From Roridomyces roridus (Eukaryota; Basidiomycota; Agaricomycetes; Agaricales; Mycenaceae), in contig JARKIF010000002.1 in NCBI GenBank assembly GCA_029378245.1, positions 3,658,001-3,722,000 of the forward strand: a stretch of 64,000 bases of DNA. The letters run 5' to 3'. Each line of letters starts with the position of its first letter. The first letter of the stretch is position 1. Below the pieces are notes generated by a model that was not told the origin of the DNA, did not search any database, and saw only the letters and a program-made list of their open reading frames with translations. The position numbers and the translations under genes are program-made. Of the stretch, positions 10,449 through 21,510 are shown in pieces.

Positions 10449-11554
10449 ATGTTCCCCTCCTCCGCCGTCTTGTTCCTCGCTGGTTTGGCTTCGGCCATGC
10501 CACAACTCAAGCGTGCCACGGACTTCTTCGACCCCAATGCCAACGGAGGTTCTATGTTGGACGACTGTGAGCCACGGGGTCTCCTTTTTACACTTTTCGT
10601 GCTGAAAGTTCGTTATCAGCGACCGGCGGCTTCGGTGCACTTGGATACCTGGGAGAGCCTCTGAACGTGCGTCGCCTGCAATTTGCTCGAAGACAACGAT
10701 CTCAAATATTTCCCAGGTCATCATCTCCGGCCAGAGCTCGCCCGGCGTGCTCACTGACGACGGATTCCTGACCTACATCCAGTCTATCGGATTGTATGCA
10801 TATACATCCCTGCCGTTGATTACCCGCTGAGATTCGCGTATACAGCTCTTTCGAATGCCTCGGCCTTCATTTGGGTGGCCCACAGAGCGCGAACCTTGGC
10901 GATGGGAATGGCTGGGTCAACCAAACGGCGGAGTACCGCCAGGACTACGGCAGCCCGGAGTGAGTCGTCCGGTAAATTGTTTGACGATCCATCCTTAATT
11001 CACTGACCTAGCCTTGGCACCTGTCTCGAGTCTCTCATCGGTGGAAACCACCTTCGGTGAGAGTCGACGTCTTTTACTGTGAATGGGGCTGATCCTCTCG
11101 GAACTTCACAGTGTGTTCCGCCAGAACGGTCCCCAGGCCGACTCTGGCGCGCTCTTCCTTGCGTGCGTTCTACCTTAGAATCCACCGCTTTTTTACCTGC
11201 TCATCATCGTGTCCAGTGTTTCCAAGGAAGAGCCCGTCACCGAGCAACACACCATCGTGCCCGACGGATACAACATTGGCGCGTCTCGCTCCACTCCACC
11301 CACTAACCCTTTTGCTCATTACAAGCAGGCCGCGACCTCCTGGTTGGTAATGCCGTCGGCACCACCAGCCGAGAGGGATTCACCTACCAGACGACATTAC
11401 AGAACCTCACGGGCTTGCTGCCGGCTGGAGACGCCAAGTTCGTTTTTCATTTCTTTCTTGCTTCGACACGAGATGTGATCTGACGGGGTGTAGTGTCAAC
11501 CATGATATCGCCACGGACGGGGTGACTGCGCTGCTCACTGTCACGATTGTTTGA
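10449..11554 (+). CDS. Conserved secreted fungal protein of unknown function, nine exons
   Basis: Nine exons: 10449-10566, 10620-10666, 10717-10793, 10846-10959, 11012-11056, 11112-11162, 11217-11278, 11329-11437 and 11494-11554. They total 684 nt (227 aa), with phases consistent throughout. The N-terminus is a signal peptide (MFPSSAVLFLAGLASA). Conserved blocks are NVIISGQSSPGVL, FECLGLHLGGPQSANLGDG, GTCLESLIGGNHLR, VFRQNGPQADSGALFLAVS and NHDIATDG. This is a family I recognise in agaricomycete secretomes but for which I know no activity. Intron 7 (11279-11328) must use a GC donor (G|GCGCGT) to keep frame; it has a good CTAAC branch site. The neighbour upstream is U1. Confidence 0.85.
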
Positions 11555-12118
11555 AGACTCGATGGAAAATAAATAAGCGTACTCTCGTTGCCATTCCCGC
11601 TCCCTTTTAATACCCGTACGACTCGTTTTTTGGAAATGTAGAGGCTTGCGCACGAAGAGCGTATCTACGCAACTTGACATGTCCTTGCTGAAATGCATGT
11701 AGATTATCCCGTTCGACTCGGGACTGAGCCGATAGCCGGGACCATTCGGATTTGATTTTTCTCCCGCCTCGGTTCCCTTACCAGGCCGTGGACCATGCCT
11801 TTCGCTGGGAGGGCCCACCCAAGCTGAGTGGATCCGGAAATCCAGGCCCAACTTGCTCGACTCGACGTATGATCGCCAGGCTGAGACGTCATGTAGGCAA
11901 AGTACATAGTGGATGTCATGATCATAGGAAGAGGCTCTTGAAGTGCATATTCCGTTCGATTCTGGGCCCAGTTGTATCCACGCTTCAGTGATCACGCTTT
12001 TTCCGGCTGCAGAGGGGAAAAGTACATTGATTTCTTGAAACTAGCGGTAGTACACAGCATAGGCCGAGTCGTGCTTCTACAAATCGAGGTTCAATTCGAT
12101 CTGATATGATACCTCGAG
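11555..12118. other. Intergenic with tRNA-like fragments
   Basis: Contains CCCGTTCGACTCGGG near 11708-11722, which looks like a tRNA T-arm (4-bp stem, TTCGACT loop), and a weaker relative near 11950. The same motif recurs in the 46-47 kb repeats. The minus-strand frame 11447-11995 is not supported as a gene. Confidence 0.45.
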
Positions 12119-13066
12119 TCAAAGCATGCTTGTCGAGGCAGAGTTGGAAGAGCTCACCGAGTCCAGTTCTTTCTGAACGTGCGCCTCCAAGATAGCAGAA
12201 AATTTGATGACACGCGCGAGCCCATTTTTAGAGCATTGAGGACAGACATGGCTGCCCTGGTTCGCCTTCAGCAAGAGTTCCGGAATATCTACTTTGCCGC
12301 CAGGTGTTCGACCAAGCACGGCCGCTAATTCGGCCAAGTGATCCACAAACCACCCCCTGAGCCGGTGCTCTCCATCAGAGAACAGATAGAGTTTATCCCC
12401 ACTACCGCGGCATTTTGATTCTGGCCCTTTGCAGTAGGCACCAGGGGTATCTCTGGCAAGCCTGTACCAGGTGAGGCTGCGAGTGGCCGCCGATGCAACG
12501 GCTCCGCATTGAGCATGGTAGTGCAGGAGCGCCTGATACATGTCTATGTTCATGACACTGAACTGCGAGTTAACTCGAGGAGAAATGAAATCGCGGATGG
12601 GCAGTTTGAGAGTTGCCCGTGCGGCCTCCTCGGCTACATCCTTCCAACGCAAACGGCAGGCGATGACAAAAACGGCGATCGCTTCGGCGTCAAGGTGTCC
12701 CCGCAAACATTTTTGGGCGGCACAGACGAGGAACTGCATGTCGTACTTGAGGATGAGAACCTCCAACGTTTGCCGCAAGATATCTACGGTCTCTTGGGCC
12801 GCAGGCTCGGCGCCGGGGTACCAGAACCGCAGTGCGCTGTTCAAGACGAGCCCGGATTCGGATACCTCGATGATGGGGATGTCAAGCTCGCAATCTGCCT
12901 GCGGGAGGGTGAACATCTGCTTGAAGAAGGGGGAGGCGGCGGAGAGGATGGAACGGCGGACGTGGAAGTCGACATTGTCCGATGAGCGGAGGATGACGTC
13001 CGAGCTGCAGTCGTCGAATGGCGCGGTCGGCACGAAGGGGTGAGCAGCACGGTCTGAATCCGACAT
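12119..13066 (-). CDS. BTB/POZ domain protein
   Basis: A single-exon gene of 315 aa. The start at 13066 (MSDSDRA) is chosen over an upstream in-frame ATG because the BTB domain follows closely. Residues about 18-130 form the BTB fold, seen in DVILRSSDNVDFHVRRSIL, SAASPFFKQMF and IIEVSESG. A helical C-terminal half and a CPQC pair (about residue 275) follow. In the large fungal families of this type, BTB domains dimerise or bind cullin-3; a Cul3 adaptor role here is inference. No metal site beyond the single CPQC pair is apparent. Confidence 0.85.
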   Translation of the reverse strand: MSDSDRAAHPFVPTAPFDDCSSDVILRSSDNVDFHVRRSILSAASPFFKQMFTLPQADCELDIPIIEVSESGLVLNSALRFWYPGAEPAAQETVDILRQTLEVLILKYDMQFLVCAAQKCLRGHLDAEAIAVFVIACRLRWKDVAEEAARATLKLPIRDFISPRVNSQFSVMNIDMYQALLHYHAQCGAVASAATRSLTWYRLARDTPGAYCKGPESKCRGSGDKLYLFSDGEHRLRGWFVDHLAELAAVLGRTPGGKVDIPELLLKANQGSHVCPQCSKNGLARVIKFSAILEAHVQKELDSVSSSNSASTSML

Positions 13067-13270
13067 GCAGGTCTGTGGATGAGGGGAAGCACGCAGGTCA
13101 CTGTGGGAAGCAAGAGCACTCGCACAGCCTGCCATTCGGAAGCCGCTTTGATCCCGCCCGGGCTCCCACGGGTTTGCCGTGACTATACTTATTGCAGTAA
13201 GTATCAACTTGGATCATGTTCGTTGCGCATGCCCTCGAATAAAAATGCCACAATACAAAAGTTCATCTGT

Positions 13271-13882
13271 CTAATGGTACAACTGAGTTTCGAGATACCT
13301 TTTACAATACACTCGGAATGAATCCCGGTCTGAAACCCAACTCACATGCATTCCACGACTCGCCAATTCCTCATCCACCTCCGTCTCTCGCACGTCCTCG
13401 GTCACCACTGGCAAATTCTTAGCAAAGGCACAAAACTCGTCCAAGATACGAACCTCCACTGTGCAACAATCTTTATGCCCGTGTCTTGACTCGACGAATT
13501 CCACGAGTCGCTCGCTTTTCTCGCCAAGAAGCGCGGAGGGCTGACAAAACCACGAGAGCTGCAGTTCCGGCACCAAGGGACAGTAGTCGCCGGGTGGGTC
13601 CATCGGAGTAGTCAAACGGGCTAATGTCACAGACACGTCCTGTGTCTCCGGTCGCAGTCTCAGCTCTCTGAGCCCCGGCATGCAATCCAAAATCGCTATC
13701 GTGTTTTCGGCGCTGAATGGGAAGCCCAATCCGAACCCTCGGAGGGGACGATCCGGATCTGAACGGCTCATCAGAGATACTGTAGTATGTCGCTGGGCCG
13801 CTAGGGCGACAGGTGCGATTTTGTGTCGCTTTGTTGAACTCTCAACGACCGGACGCGGTGTACGGCGCACACCCCTAGGCAT
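13271..13882 (-). pseudogene. F-box/LRR-type C-terminal remnant
   Basis: A 203-codon frame with leucine-rich segments (MPGLRELRLRPETQDVSVTL, YCPLVPELQLSW, LVEFVESRHG) typical of the C-terminal half of agaricomycete F-box proteins. There is no F-box, and the upstream side runs straight into a tRNA-like repeat at 13909. It looks like a gene truncated by repeat insertion. It could still be expressed as a short protein. Confidence 0.5.
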
Positions 13883-13908
13883 TCTTCGCTTCCGAGCAAG
13901 GGGAAGTC

Positions 13909-14281
13909 CGGGTTCGATTCCTGGAAATTGAATGGCGTTACAAGGGTATTTTTATTCCTCAGAAGGAAATGATTGATCCAATGAAGAACGGACTGATTCT
14001 CCGCCTGGACCCGCTGCAGTTGCCACCAGTGCATGTCGGAACCAAGTCGGAGCACTGTTCAAAGGCTTGAGAACCTTTCGGCAGGTACCCTCACTGGAGT
14101 AGTTTTACACTCAATGCATTTCGGCTCGATTTGCAGGATACGTACGACTCTGACTCGAGTTGGATTATAACTCGGGCACCGGCGCCCTTGACGCATCCTC
14201 GCCTCCGAAGTTGTGTCTCTTGACTCCAACTTGAACGTTGGAAGGTGGCGTGGGTTCGATTCGCAGCACTCGAGTAGAGGG
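13909..14281 (+). repeat. Dispersed repeat with tRNA-like B boxes, copy 1
   Basis: Similar over most of its length to 16959-17446. It starts with GGTTCGATTCC (Pol III B-box consensus) and ends with a second GGTTCGATTC. It shares the blocks CCAATGAAGAACGGACTGAT and TTTCGGCTCGATTTGCAGGA with copy 2. Confidence 0.7.
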
Positions 14282-15344
14282 TATATTTGGCGGAAATATT
14301 TTTTGTGCAAGTGGACCTGAGTGAATGCAAAAGGGTGTACATAATCCATCCGTGACCTCTTTTCCGAGTCTTAAAAATTTATTTTTAAGCTCGGTCTTAT
14401 CGGCCCGTTTCCCGCCAAGATGGGGTCCAACTTTTTGATCGATGACGTCTTTGACTAGTCATTTCCGCTTACTTATGCCTCGAACATGGATCTCTCCCTG
14501 CCAACTTCCGCCGCTACGTGTTACCATCTCCGCCGACATGGGCGATGTTTGCCCGGAACGGAACCGCCGAACCGGATTGCCAGCCGATGCCAGTCCCGTT
14601 GCACTCTTGCTTCAGTGCACGGTGGCATGCACCACCATGCATTGACTCGACCGAGACTTGCAAGAGACTCGACAGCTGTTTCAACTTTCCACCCCCTTAC
14701 AACTTAAGACTTTGCATACTTACTCAGAAACTCTGGCTACTTGGATCTCCTTGACATCCTGGCTTTCCATTATTCTGGAAGGTTGCTGGAGAGTCTTGGA
14801 TCCACATTCAACGATCTTTGCCCTCGCCGTTCTCAATTGTTGTTCAGTTATATCACCCCTTATTTAAGCACTGAGCTGAAGCATTCCCACCACTGACTAC
14901 CAGCCCTCCAGACTCGGATTGCCATGCTCCCGCAATGGCCCCTCAAAAGCAGGTCATATTGAGCCACAGCTCTGCCGCCTCGCCGTCGGAGGGTGCTTGG
15001 TTTGTCGATGAGAGATGTGTCGGCGGGACAATATTGCGCAGTGCGTCTGTTGTTGCAGGAGTCGTAATTCCTACAACGACTGAACGACACCTGGAACAAG
15101 AGGCAAAGTGGCACAGAGGAGAGGCTACTGGCATGGTGGTGGTACGGAAGAAAGGATGACTCGGGCGTACTGGTCCACGGTTGTCATAAATCTGGAATCG
15201 GAGGCGGTTCCGTTCCCGGCTCCCAATATAGAACTTACCTTGCCGGAAAATTTGGGCTCTGGTGTCATATGTGGAACAAAAATTTTGGATTCAAAAATAT
15301 TCAAAAAGTCATGTTACGGGCCGGGCAGATAGCTCCATAATGTC
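14282..15344. other. No gene recognised
   Basis: Several short overlapping frames between 14442 and 14870 encode no recognised family. Probably repeat-derived. Confidence 0.35.
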
Positions 15345-15425
15345 TGTTTAGGCTAGTTGTATCAGTCATGTATCCCATCATTTTGTTTTGAACCGCTGTG
15401 AGTTCGAGTCCCGACTCCTGCACAA
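15345..15425 (+). repeat. tRNA-like SINE head
   Basis: GGCTAGTTGTATCAG resembles an A box and GAGTTCGAGTCCCGACTCC a B box, about 50 nt apart, as in tRNA-derived SINEs. A full cloverleaf does not form. Confidence 0.4.
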
Positions 15426-16164
15426 TTTCCGTGCTGTTGAAATCAATTCATCGGAGCTCAGGTGCGTGCCCGTACCTGCAATAGCCCCCACACTTTCCCT
15501 GGCTACCAGCTACCACACTCATTCACTGATCAACAGTGATATTCCAGGAATCATACTTACTGCAACAATGCAACACAGTGACATTTCAGGCAGATTGGTA
15601 AATTTCCATGTTGAAATAAAGCTAGTATTCAGCCCTCCCAAGCTTCAAGGTTTTAGGTGTTCACCATTTCTTCATTGCATCCATTCATTAGCAGTTTTGC
15701 ATGTACTTACACTCAATATTGTGAAATTTTCCCGCCTGCGGCAAACTGGATGTGTAGTTGACAGAAGATAGATGTGTGCAGTGCTTGAGATCACGGGAAA
15801 CAGTTGAAAACTCACAGACATTGGGCAGAAACATTGGAAACAGAGGTGTGGGAACAAGCAGGCCGCATTGGGCCCGCCGGATCAACAGGTACCTTTTCCC
15901 CTACAAATTTCACATAATCTACGCATTTTTTCGGGCCTGCGGCGCTTTAATGTCTTTGGATCTGCATACTACATTTTCCCGGACTTCTAGGCCAGCAGAA
16001 TTGAGGCGGCAAACAAGGCAAACATCGAGCCACAGCCATTTGACGGGTGTGTCACCGCGTGTGAAGCATCCAGGCCTAATGGAGTCTGCCAGGCCCAATG
16101 TGGCCTGCCAGGCCAAATCGGGCCTGGATCAATTCCACATATGACACCAGAGCCAAAATTTGGA

Positions 16165-16295
16165 CCGATGCATCAAGGGTAAGTATGCGCGAGGTAGATT
16201 TCACATCACGAGAGAGCTTTCTGAGTTCCCTCACCCGGTATCGCCTCCGCAAGACCAGACGGTCAACCTTGAGGCACTTTTTTGGATTGGACGTT
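16165..16295 (+). repeat. Dispersed ~130-bp repeat, uninterrupted copy
   Basis: GATGCATCAAGGGTAAGTAT through TTTTTTGGATTG. It matches the two halves flanking the 1.55-kb element at 54673-56222 and therefore shows the empty site of that insertion. Confidence 0.7.
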
Positions 16296-16883
16296 GTACC
16301 GCACGGCACCAGAAAGCTTGAAGGGAATGTGGGGCGGAGAAAACTTGGAGAAAACGCAGCGGTAGAATCTGGGTGGGATCGGTGCGAGAACACGGCGGCG
16401 GGAAGCAGGAGCGGTTCTCGTTGAGTAACAACTTGCCGTTGAGTTCAAGTCGACGCAGGGAAGTGTCGAGGTGGCCGTGGAAGTCAAAGACAAGCCGTCA
16501 AGGGCTGTGTTGAAGTGTTTACCGCCAACTGATGGCTTGGTCAGCGCGCATTCAAGTATCCCTCCCGAACTCCCGAGCGTGAACCCGCTCGCTCCACTTC
16601 TCGACCATCAGCCAACCCAGCTGCCTCTGTCTCTCTCCGCCGAACCCGTCAATGTCTGCTTATCCAACATCTGTGCGCATGTCTGCTCCTTGGGAATTGA
16701 ACTCAGAAGTTGTCAGAACCGCAGGAATTTGCCCGAAGTTGACTGAGAGCGCAAGACCTGGATCTCACCTTGCTGCTGAACTGAAACAGAGCCGGGCACA
16801 ATCTACGCGTAGGAGCGGTCCACTGGGGGCTTGGGTTCGATTTCCAGCATCCAATCATGCATGAAGAGTTTCTTTTATTCTGT

Positions 16884-16975
16884 TCTAGACCACTAGCTCA
16901 GTTGTATCACCTGAATGCTGGAAGGGCACGGATCGGCCGAAAGACAACAATATTGTTACGGGTTCGATTCCTGGT
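16884..16975 (+). repeat. tRNA-derived SINE head
   Basis: ACCACTAGCTCAGTTG gives an A box (TAGCTCAGTTG) and GGTTCGATTCC at 16961 the B box. The start GACCAC can pair partly with the GTGTC after the T-arm. The middle is too irregular for a functional tRNA. Confidence 0.5.
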
Positions 16976-17446
16976 GTCCGCGTCAAACAGCGTTGTGTTG
17001 GTATTTTTATTCCTCGGAAGGACATTCTCGGGAGGAAATTCTCGGGATCCAATGAAGAACGGACTGATTCTCCGCCTGGCCTCGTTGCCAGTTGCCGGTG
17101 CATGTGGTATGCCACCTTGACGAGATTTACTGTATCAACGAGAAATCAGAATCCCAAGGCTCGAGCGCAGGAAATTCCAGATCACAAGAACTGAGGGTTG
17201 GACTCCTGGTGTTCGATTCAAGAATCAAAGTGTTCTCCAGGGAAAGTCACTGCACTGTTCAAAGGGTCGAGAACCTTTTGACCGGGACCACGATTCTGCA
17301 CTCAACGTATTTCGGCTCGATTTGCAGGATACGACACCGACTCAAGTTGAAACTATCGCCTCCGAAGTTTTGTCTATACGACTCAAGTGAACGTTGAACA
17401 TCGGAAGGTGGTATGGGTTCGATTCCCAGCATTCAAGTAGAGATAT
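16959..17446 (+). repeat. Dispersed repeat with tRNA-like B boxes, copy 2
   Basis: Longer relative of 13909-14281, with an extra ~110 bp near 17110-17240 that contains another GTTCGATTC. Starts and ends with B-box-like sequence. Confidence 0.7.
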
Positions 17447-18261
17447 GTAGTTGTTGGGAAATGAGCATTCGGCACATAGCCGCCTCGGCGATGCCTCGGG
17501 TAATTAGTAACCTTCGACTCACCTCGACTCAGAATTATGGAACACTTAGTAAGAATATTTCTCGTATGACTCACAACTTGACTCACAGGATAGTATATAT
17601 ACAGTAGTTACAGAGGGAGTTCCTCACGAGCTTGTACCACCCGGCCTCACGGCCACCGTGTAAATCTTATTCTCATTAATTGGATATCAGTGTGAATGCA
17701 CGAACTTCAACAGTAGTCGGTGGAAATAATTTTTCAAGTGGATAATAGTACCTTCCTTGGACGCGCGCAAACCTTGTCCAAGATGCCTGGGTTGCCGTTC
17801 GCAGGTTCAGTCAACCTGGGTGTACATACTCCATTCAAGTAATTTTTCAACAAAAAAAACCAATCCCTGGGGACACCTCAACCAACTGCGGCTTATTTCA
17901 CATGGGGCGCAGGGGTGCTATTGGATAGGACTGGCTCTGCAGGCGCTCGATAGTGGTACTGCCCAGAGTACAGACTCGACCCGCAACGGATGGAAGCAGA
18001 AGGGAGTCCATTGATCGAAAGGATGATCCCGCTCAACACCCGGAGTTGTTTTCATTCTAATCACCGGGAGGTCGTGATCTGAGTTTTACACCTTGTTCCA
18101 GCCACCGGGTTGTGCATTTCGACTCGAAATCTCTGTGCCCTCGCTCAGCGTGGCGTTCAAAGTCCCTAGCCAGCTGGAGCGCGGCAGCAGTAGACGGCGT
18201 TACCAGATGGGGAAGGTGGCGTTAAGGCGACCATCAGTGGCATCACCAGCGCTCTCTTCCA

Positions 18262-18815
18262 CAGGGGGCATCAAGCGTGGCACTTTGCCTTGTGTGCCAA
18301 GGTAGCACTTGCGTGGCACTTGGCGCGTAGTTGGCCGGAAGTTGGACATTACGTGTGAATTTCCTTTGTTCCCTGGCCTTCACAATTGGCCGGGAGCGTC
18401 GTGATATAAGGATAGACATTATATCTTGAGGGAGTGAGTGTCCACATAGAGGGCCTTTAATATATGTAAAAATACTGTTGATACCCTCCATGCTGTGGCC
18501 ATGCTTGTTGCAGGGAAATGGAGTGACTCCGGTGCAGGAATACCCAATGACACCACCCAACATGCTGCGAATCATGTTTTAAATTCGCTCAATGGGTCAG
18601 GAATTATTCTCCACAGTTTAGTTGAATTATAAACAAGTTGTTCGGCGGTCAGAATCACCAAATGTGTCGGGCAAAGAAAATGGGTACATAAGCACAGATT
18701 CGAACTCACGCACATCAAAAGAGCACCTAGGCACGTGGTTTTATGTCCACGGCCCAACTGCGCGCCAAGTGCCACCTTGGCACACAAAAAAATGTGCCAC
18801 GGCTGATGCCCCCTG
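18262..18815. mobile_element. 554-bp inverted-repeat element (hAT-like termini)
   Basis: The left end CAGGGGGCATCA is mirrored by TGATGCCCCCTG at the right. The inverted similarity continues for about 75 bp (GTGTGCCAAGG, GGCACTTGGCGCG). No transposase frame. CAGGG-type ends suggest hAT, but no clear 8-bp target duplication remains. Confidence 0.6.
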
Positions 18816-19126
18816 TGTTCCTGTCCATGTCTCTCTCGAGTCGGTCAAGCTCGCTCTCCGTCGACAGGCCCAACTCTTCCCCTCGTCTTCCTGCTCACAG
18901 GCCACGCAAAAACAGCTACTCAGTCGAGCCCGTCGTTCTCCGGGCAAACGAATCGGCATGGAGCATTCAGGAAAACGGGACCACCAGGTGCGTCGCACAC
19001 ATGTAGAGCTCACCGCCGTATTGACCGTTGCTCGTGGGCGCTAGATTCGCCGTGGAGCCTAAGCCAGATTCTCTCGCTAGTGGCTCAATAACTCAAGGCA
19101 CGCCAGTCCTTCGACGTTCCTCACGG

Positions 19127-19669
19127 TAGGGCTCCGACCCGACCGTCAAAATGACGGGTCAACGAGCCGTCACGACGGGTGCCGGCCCGGCCGTACAGCC
19201 CTCTGAAGCCACAATTTTGATGGCCGGGTCCGGGTCCGGTTCCTTGGCTGACGGGGTACCCGTTCCCGGCCGTCGACGGGCCATGACGGGTGGTGACGGG
19301 TCCTCAGCTAACTACCCATGCCGAGCTGCCATCATCACTTGATGCTCCAGGGGTGGCGCACCTGGGTCATCGGCAATCTTCCCGATGGCCCACTACTGCG
19401 CTTCTGGAGGCTTCACGACAGCCAATCCGTAATTTTGACTTCGGCATCACGTTTACATCAATTTGATGGTCGATTTAGCCGGAGGCACGGGCTGTCCTGG
19501 GCTGTCACCGCTCTAACCCGTCATGACGGCCGTGACGGGTCTGACGGGTACCACCCGGCCGTTTTGAGGCCTCGCAACATGGTCTGACGGCCGGGTGGGG
19601 CCCGTCCGACCTCCCATGACGGCCGTCAGAGCGACGGCCGTCGCCGTCAACGGCCGGGTCGGAGCCCTA
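19127..19669. mobile_element. 543-bp non-autonomous hAT element with perfect 8-bp target duplication
   Basis: The ends are TAGGGCTCCGACCCG and its exact complement (15 bp perfect, then partly matching). They are flanked by CCTCACGG at 19119-19126 and 19670-19677. GACGGGT and GACGGCC motifs crowd the subterminal zones, as expected for transposase-binding sites. It encodes no transposase, so it needs a helper. Confidence 0.85.
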
Positions 19670-20244
19670 CCTCACGGGCCACCCCCGCTTGTCCCTCTTG
19701 TTTATGCGGATGCAGCTCGTCTTCACCCGTCCCAACCCTTCTCGTCGATTTATGGCTTCTATCTCCCCGCGTCTCGCCAGTCCTGATCAGCATTCGTCCA
19801 TTCCAGCCCACCGGCCCCGAGAAGATGGGCTCGACCGAAGTTGGTGTAGACTCTACGGCTTCCCTGCGCTGGCTCAAACCACGCATCGATTTCTCTCGCC
19901 ACGCTGCGGCTCAGAACGGCTCTTTTCAGATTCACCCTCGAGGGCCTCATTGACTGCGAATTGGCAACGTGTCCCTTAGCCCTACATCATGGCGTCCTGG
20001 TTACCGCTCACCTTTCACCTTTCATCTCCTACTCTCCCACCTCCTGCCAAGCTGGGTCCCACCCCATGCGCTCCTTCTTTTTTCGAGTCCATCGGTGTTG
20101 GGCCTCGCGAAAGGTCCCAGGCGGCCTCGGGACTGCCGCCCGAATGCACAACTCTTTTTCGGGGTACTTGCCTCGACGACCGACCCATTGCGGGAGGTCC
20201 TCTCTCTCGAATTTTCGCAAAGGGAGTGAGTGTCCCACATGGTT

Positions 20245-20345
20245 GGCCAGAACACCAACTGAAAGCGAAAGAACTGGAACACGTGGTGGAGAGATCGCGC
20301 CGCATCGGAAGGGGCGGCCAGGGTTCGATTCCCAGCGTCCCATGG
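20245..20345 (+). repeat. tRNA-like B-box repeat fragment
   Basis: GGGTTCGATTCCCAGCGTCC at 20313-20332 matches the B-box type found across this repeat field. Confidence 0.4.
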
Positions 20346-20904
20346 AAGACGCCTCTTTTGTCTTCTCTTCCAGATCACTGGTGTAGTCAGTTGATGGATT
20401 GCGAAAGGCACGCGATGCTGAGGGTGATAGAAATCCCAGTTTGAGAATTGAATCCGGGCCTTCAATTGCATGTCCTTCAGATGTTGGTTTTATCTGATCG
20501 TACTCGGACCTCCATCCATTGATCTTTGTGACAGCAGCCCAGTGCCAATCTGGCACAAAATAATATGGACGGTCAGACGTTTGGTCAGAGTAATTTCGTT
20601 TCTGGGGTCGCCTTGAGAACGCGGAGTTTTCAATTCGATCAGGGCGATTAGAGTTGATTCTCAATTACCGTGAGGGAAACCGAACCGGAAACGCCTGCAG
20701 AAGCGAGTCAGTACTCTATTGTGCAATTCGAGTCGATTCAAGATTCTCCCATGATTCCGGCTGTCGAAAATGTAATTCAACCATTGGCTGACATTTCGAA
20801 CCGTGGGAAGAAACGAACTCAACCATCATTTTCGACCCACACCGTCCCACAGTCCTTTCATGACAACTGGCAGTCCCGGATCTCATCAAGCGAGCGGCTC
20901 GCGG

Positions 20905-21004
20905 TTGCACAGCATATGCGGTGTTAGCATGATGATCCAACTCAGTCCCGGTTCGACTCTGGGTCAGGCCTTGCAGTGGCGATGGGGTTTTTTTTTTTTT
21001 TTTT
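20905..21004 (+). repeat. Candidate Pol III SINE with T17 terminator
   Basis: GTTAGCATGATG could be an A box. CCCGGTTCGACTCTGGG forms a 5-bp T-stem with a TTCGACT loop. A run of about 17 T (20987-21003) follows and could stop Pol III. Confidence 0.4.
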
Positions 21005-21384
21005 GCGGAATGCCCCTGTATTTATACAGCCCACATACATACTCACACCCCACCCAGTATCCCACCAGTCAAATCGAGTGCGCTCAACAGTCAACGGGGA
21101 ATGGGTCAAGGCATCGAACCGTGGGAACAAGACGAACTCGGCCATTTATTGAAGTCGGGTCGACTAGACACGGTGCTTTCGCGTGTCAAGGAACTGAATT
21201 GAGCTCATAGCAATGACCTGAAAGCCACCGACTCCCAGCTGCACTGTCCGTCGACGTCAAAGCAACGGATGGCTATGGTTCAACTCCGGGTTTGGGTCTG
21301 GCATGTTTGATGAGTTACGATTTGTTATGGCAACTTGCTTAGAAGCGGTCAAACACCGTTTAACGGCGGTCTATGCAAGAGGAG

Positions 21385-21510
21385 GCCGATCACATGCTTT
21401 GACATCATATCACGCACGTCGGCCGCCACGCGGTCTTTGTCCCTTTCTTTCCTTCTTCCACCATCTCCTCGCAGGCTTGCCACACATACACCTGCTCGGA
21501 TTTTTCTTTC
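21385..21510 (+). repeat. 126-bp direct repeat, left copy
   Basis: Near-identical to 33647-33772. The two copies bracket the Helitron-Copia-LTR stack. Confidence 0.8.

Noticed and set aside
11447..11995. 182-codon minus-strand frame
   Set aside because: It overlaps the last exon of the secreted-protein gene and translates the tRNA-like repeat (SPESNG appears twice because the repeat is doubled).
16884..16975. Functional tRNA gene
   Set aside because: A and B boxes are present, but the anticodon and D arms do not fold and the acceptor stem is only partial.
18262..18815. 8-bp target duplication for the CAGGGGG element
   Set aside because: Flanks CTCTTCCA and TGTTCCTG match too poorly to claim one.
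20987..21003. Poly-T run as a retroposon poly(A) tail in reverse
   Set aside because: No reverse-transcribed gene lies beside it; a Pol III terminator after a T-arm-like sequence fits better.
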